Position numbers and translations under genes: made by a program | The notes under the pieces: generated by a model | The model's database searches: none | What the model saw: the letters and a program-made list of their open reading frames with translations, nothing else | What the model was told of the DNA's origin: nothing | Assembly (NCBI GenBank): GCA_016648135.1 | Contig: JADDOH010005151.1 | Span: 1 to 64,000, forward strand | Length of the DNA stretch: 64,000 nt | Direction: 5' to 3' | Source: Agrypnia vestita | Taxonomy: Eukaryota > Arthropoda > Insecta > Trichoptera > Phryganeidae | Shown: positions 40,501 through 43,500 of the stretch, one piece after another | Numbering within the stretch: position 1 is the stretch's first letter | How the letters are laid out: every line of letters starts with the position of its first letter

Positions 40501-43500
40501 AAATTGGAATCATTACAAAAGTTTGATTACTAGCAACGGTGGCCCGATAACGTCGCGGATTATTTTCTAAATTTGAATTACTCCGTCGGTATACATAATA
40601 GGTACTTCACTACGAATGCCGAAAATCTAAATTGACTGACAAATGTTTTTAGAATTTAATCTTCAAAGCATGAAGTGTCTAATCAAAGCTCAAAACATCT
40701 GACATTTTAGAAATATATTAAATTACTGTAAGTTTAGTGTTATGTTATATGTTTTAATTCGTCTTTAATTGTTATTATATTTTACAAAGAAAGGGAGTAT
40801 AATAAAAACTTGGTTTTTATGGGTTAGTTTTTTATCTAAAATCCGATGAAAAGAATAAATAGTATATTTATATAAAAATAGTATATTTTATTAGTAATAA
40901 GTGGACTTCGTCCGGGATTCAGATTTACACTAAAACTTCGGGAAGGGGGGAGGGTGGAAGATGGTGGAGGTTTTGCGTCTGGTGTAACGATGTATGTAAA
41001 ATTTGATCCGGGTAGGGAGAGATAAGGTGTCCGGAATGGTGTGAGATGACTGTGTTTTCCTCAGGATCCTAGAGAGAAGCGGAGCAAAATTTGTGTCAGA
41101 AAGAGGTGCCTCTATTTTGCGCAGGGTATTAATGATGTTTTTATTTTATTTTATTTTTTATATGCCACAAACACAGATTATATAATATTTTTATAATGAC
41201 CCCATATTAAGTATTTGAGATATTTTTTTCGACTGCCCTCTAGGCGTCTCGATCCGGAGTTTCTTCATTAAATAATATATGTAAGTTTAGCCATTGTAAC
41301 AGAATGTTAGTTAACTTAGTAAAACCACTAACCAACACTACACTACCATGTTCACAAGACTATACTCTACAACCATAGTATTGTTAAGCTTTCACCGATA
41401 TTTATCACATGCGTGTTAATCTTGTCAGAGATAAGCATGCACTAACTAGCCTATAATCAGGAATCTAACGGGAGAGAGTGAGAGGGGGCGAGATGAGTGG
41501 ATGTGTCTCGAAACCGGTAGACCTCAAATCTGGTAGTGGTTTTTACTAAGTTAACTAACATTCTGTTATAATGTCTACCACAAAGTTAATGCTCTAAATT
41601 TTAATAATATTAGCCATTGTAGTTTTACAGGTTAAATATACTAACGGAACATCATATATAGACAGGACGTAGAGTTTTGTTACACTTTGAGGAAATGTTT
41701 CATGGGATACGTGGACTTAAAGCATCGATTTTAAATTTTGTTACATCCATATTTAATCACTAAATAAATTTGTATCATTTCTTCATTTTTAATCCTGCGT
41801 GGATAACCTGAGCATTAGAAATACACTGCACGTACGCTATACAGTTAAACATTATATGTTATAATTATTTTTGCGCTTGTAATTAAAATGTAGCGAAACG
41901 CGTTGTTCTATCGCATTAATAATGACGTGCTGGACCGAGGCAAATTATTTTCATTTCAATAAATATTATATTCGAGTTTTGCGCGCACCAACGCGACCAT
42001 CAAACAAATTTAATTAAGATAATTAACAATCAATTACTAATGATAAAATACAGCGTGTTATAATCTGTATCCATGACAAGCAGTAGCACATGTCGAAAAA
42101 AACGTCGTTTTTAAGAATCTAGTAGCAAATAATGATAATAAAAATTATAACACGTATAGTTTGGTTGTATGTATGTATCTACTTATTTAAGACACATTTA
42201 TACTGAAGTTAAAGGATCTATTCTTGCATAATTAAATCCCCTAGTAAATTTGTAGCTCTTTGGTGTAGTGGTCATGACGCTCGTGATCTATTGGTCGGTG
42301 GTTCGAGAGTTCAGGACACCAGCAAGTTAAAAATGATAATGTTTTCACGGTCACTCAGAATCTTCTGGTTTGTGTCTTCTGGGGTATTATGCCATGTATT
42401 AACGACCTTTCTGGTCGACGTTTCGAATCCCATTCCAGGGTCTAGGGTGTGTTGTTGTGAATATGGGTGTTGTTGTCAAGTATCTGTTTGCAATAACGTG
42501 TCAAAAGCAGAGTAAGAACGTTGTCAGTGATGTGTTAAGTATTGTCGTGTCGAAAGCTTGGTGTTTCTCTGTTACGTGGCAATACCGTGTCGGAGTCATG
42601 TGTTGTCTTGTATCGTGCGTAAGTTTCATCTATTGTCTGATCACTATCTCTGCGGAATCTGCGACGAGATTAATTTTGAAGCGACGGATGCCTTTATTTA
42701 TTAGTTTTTAATTTGAGACCATTATCTCTATTAATATTTGTCGGGTGCTTGTAGATTGAGTGATGCACTGCTACCAGAGAAGTCGTAAAAATACGACATA
42801 ATACCCCAGAAGGCACAAACCAGAAAAATAAGTCCTATTTTCATAGCACAAGCGTTTAGCTTAGTTTGAAAATAGTAAGAATATTAATGCGACATGTATT
42901 ATGTGTCCGCATCTCTATTTAAAAAAAAACAAAACATGTTTTTTATAATAAATGTTGTTTTATTTATTTTTTCAAAATTTATACCCTTTTAAATTTTATT
43001 TACTAAGATGTTATACTTTTTAAGAGAATTGAGCCTTGCCTTTTCATAACTGTTTTAAAATATACTTATTAGTAAAAGTAGACAAGTCAAACGTATTGGA
43101 ATTAGGCTGTGTAGACCTCTATCCATTTAAGAAAGAGAATCAAATTAGTATGTATAAGCCGTGCATACGAGGCACATTGTTTCGTTGTGTTGGTGTTTAT
43201 GCCCGTAAATACCAGCAAAACGAAACAATGTGCATCGTACGTATGGCTTACACATACTCATTCGATTGTCTTTCTTAGATGGAAAAACCTATACCAAGAA
43301 ATTTATGTTAGATCATGTCTATATATTTTGGTGTTCTGTGGTTAAAACTTAATATACAAATTCTATTTCATTCGAAAGTGATCCATTTTTAAAATCTCCA
43401 TAGTTTGGTAAAACAGTCTCAGATATTGAAACTAAATTTAAATATGGAATCTGTCAAGTCAAGGATATTGATTTTTCTGTGGATTTTGGAAATATAAGGG

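Noticed and set aside
42252..42320. A tRNA gene
   Set aside because: A-box and B-box-like sequences are present, but acceptor and anticodon stems do not close; better explained as a SINE head.
43112..43288. A microRNA precursor
   Set aside because: The hairpin arms are ~62 bp with a repeat-like insertion pattern (absent from the sister repeat), so a small transposon is more likely.
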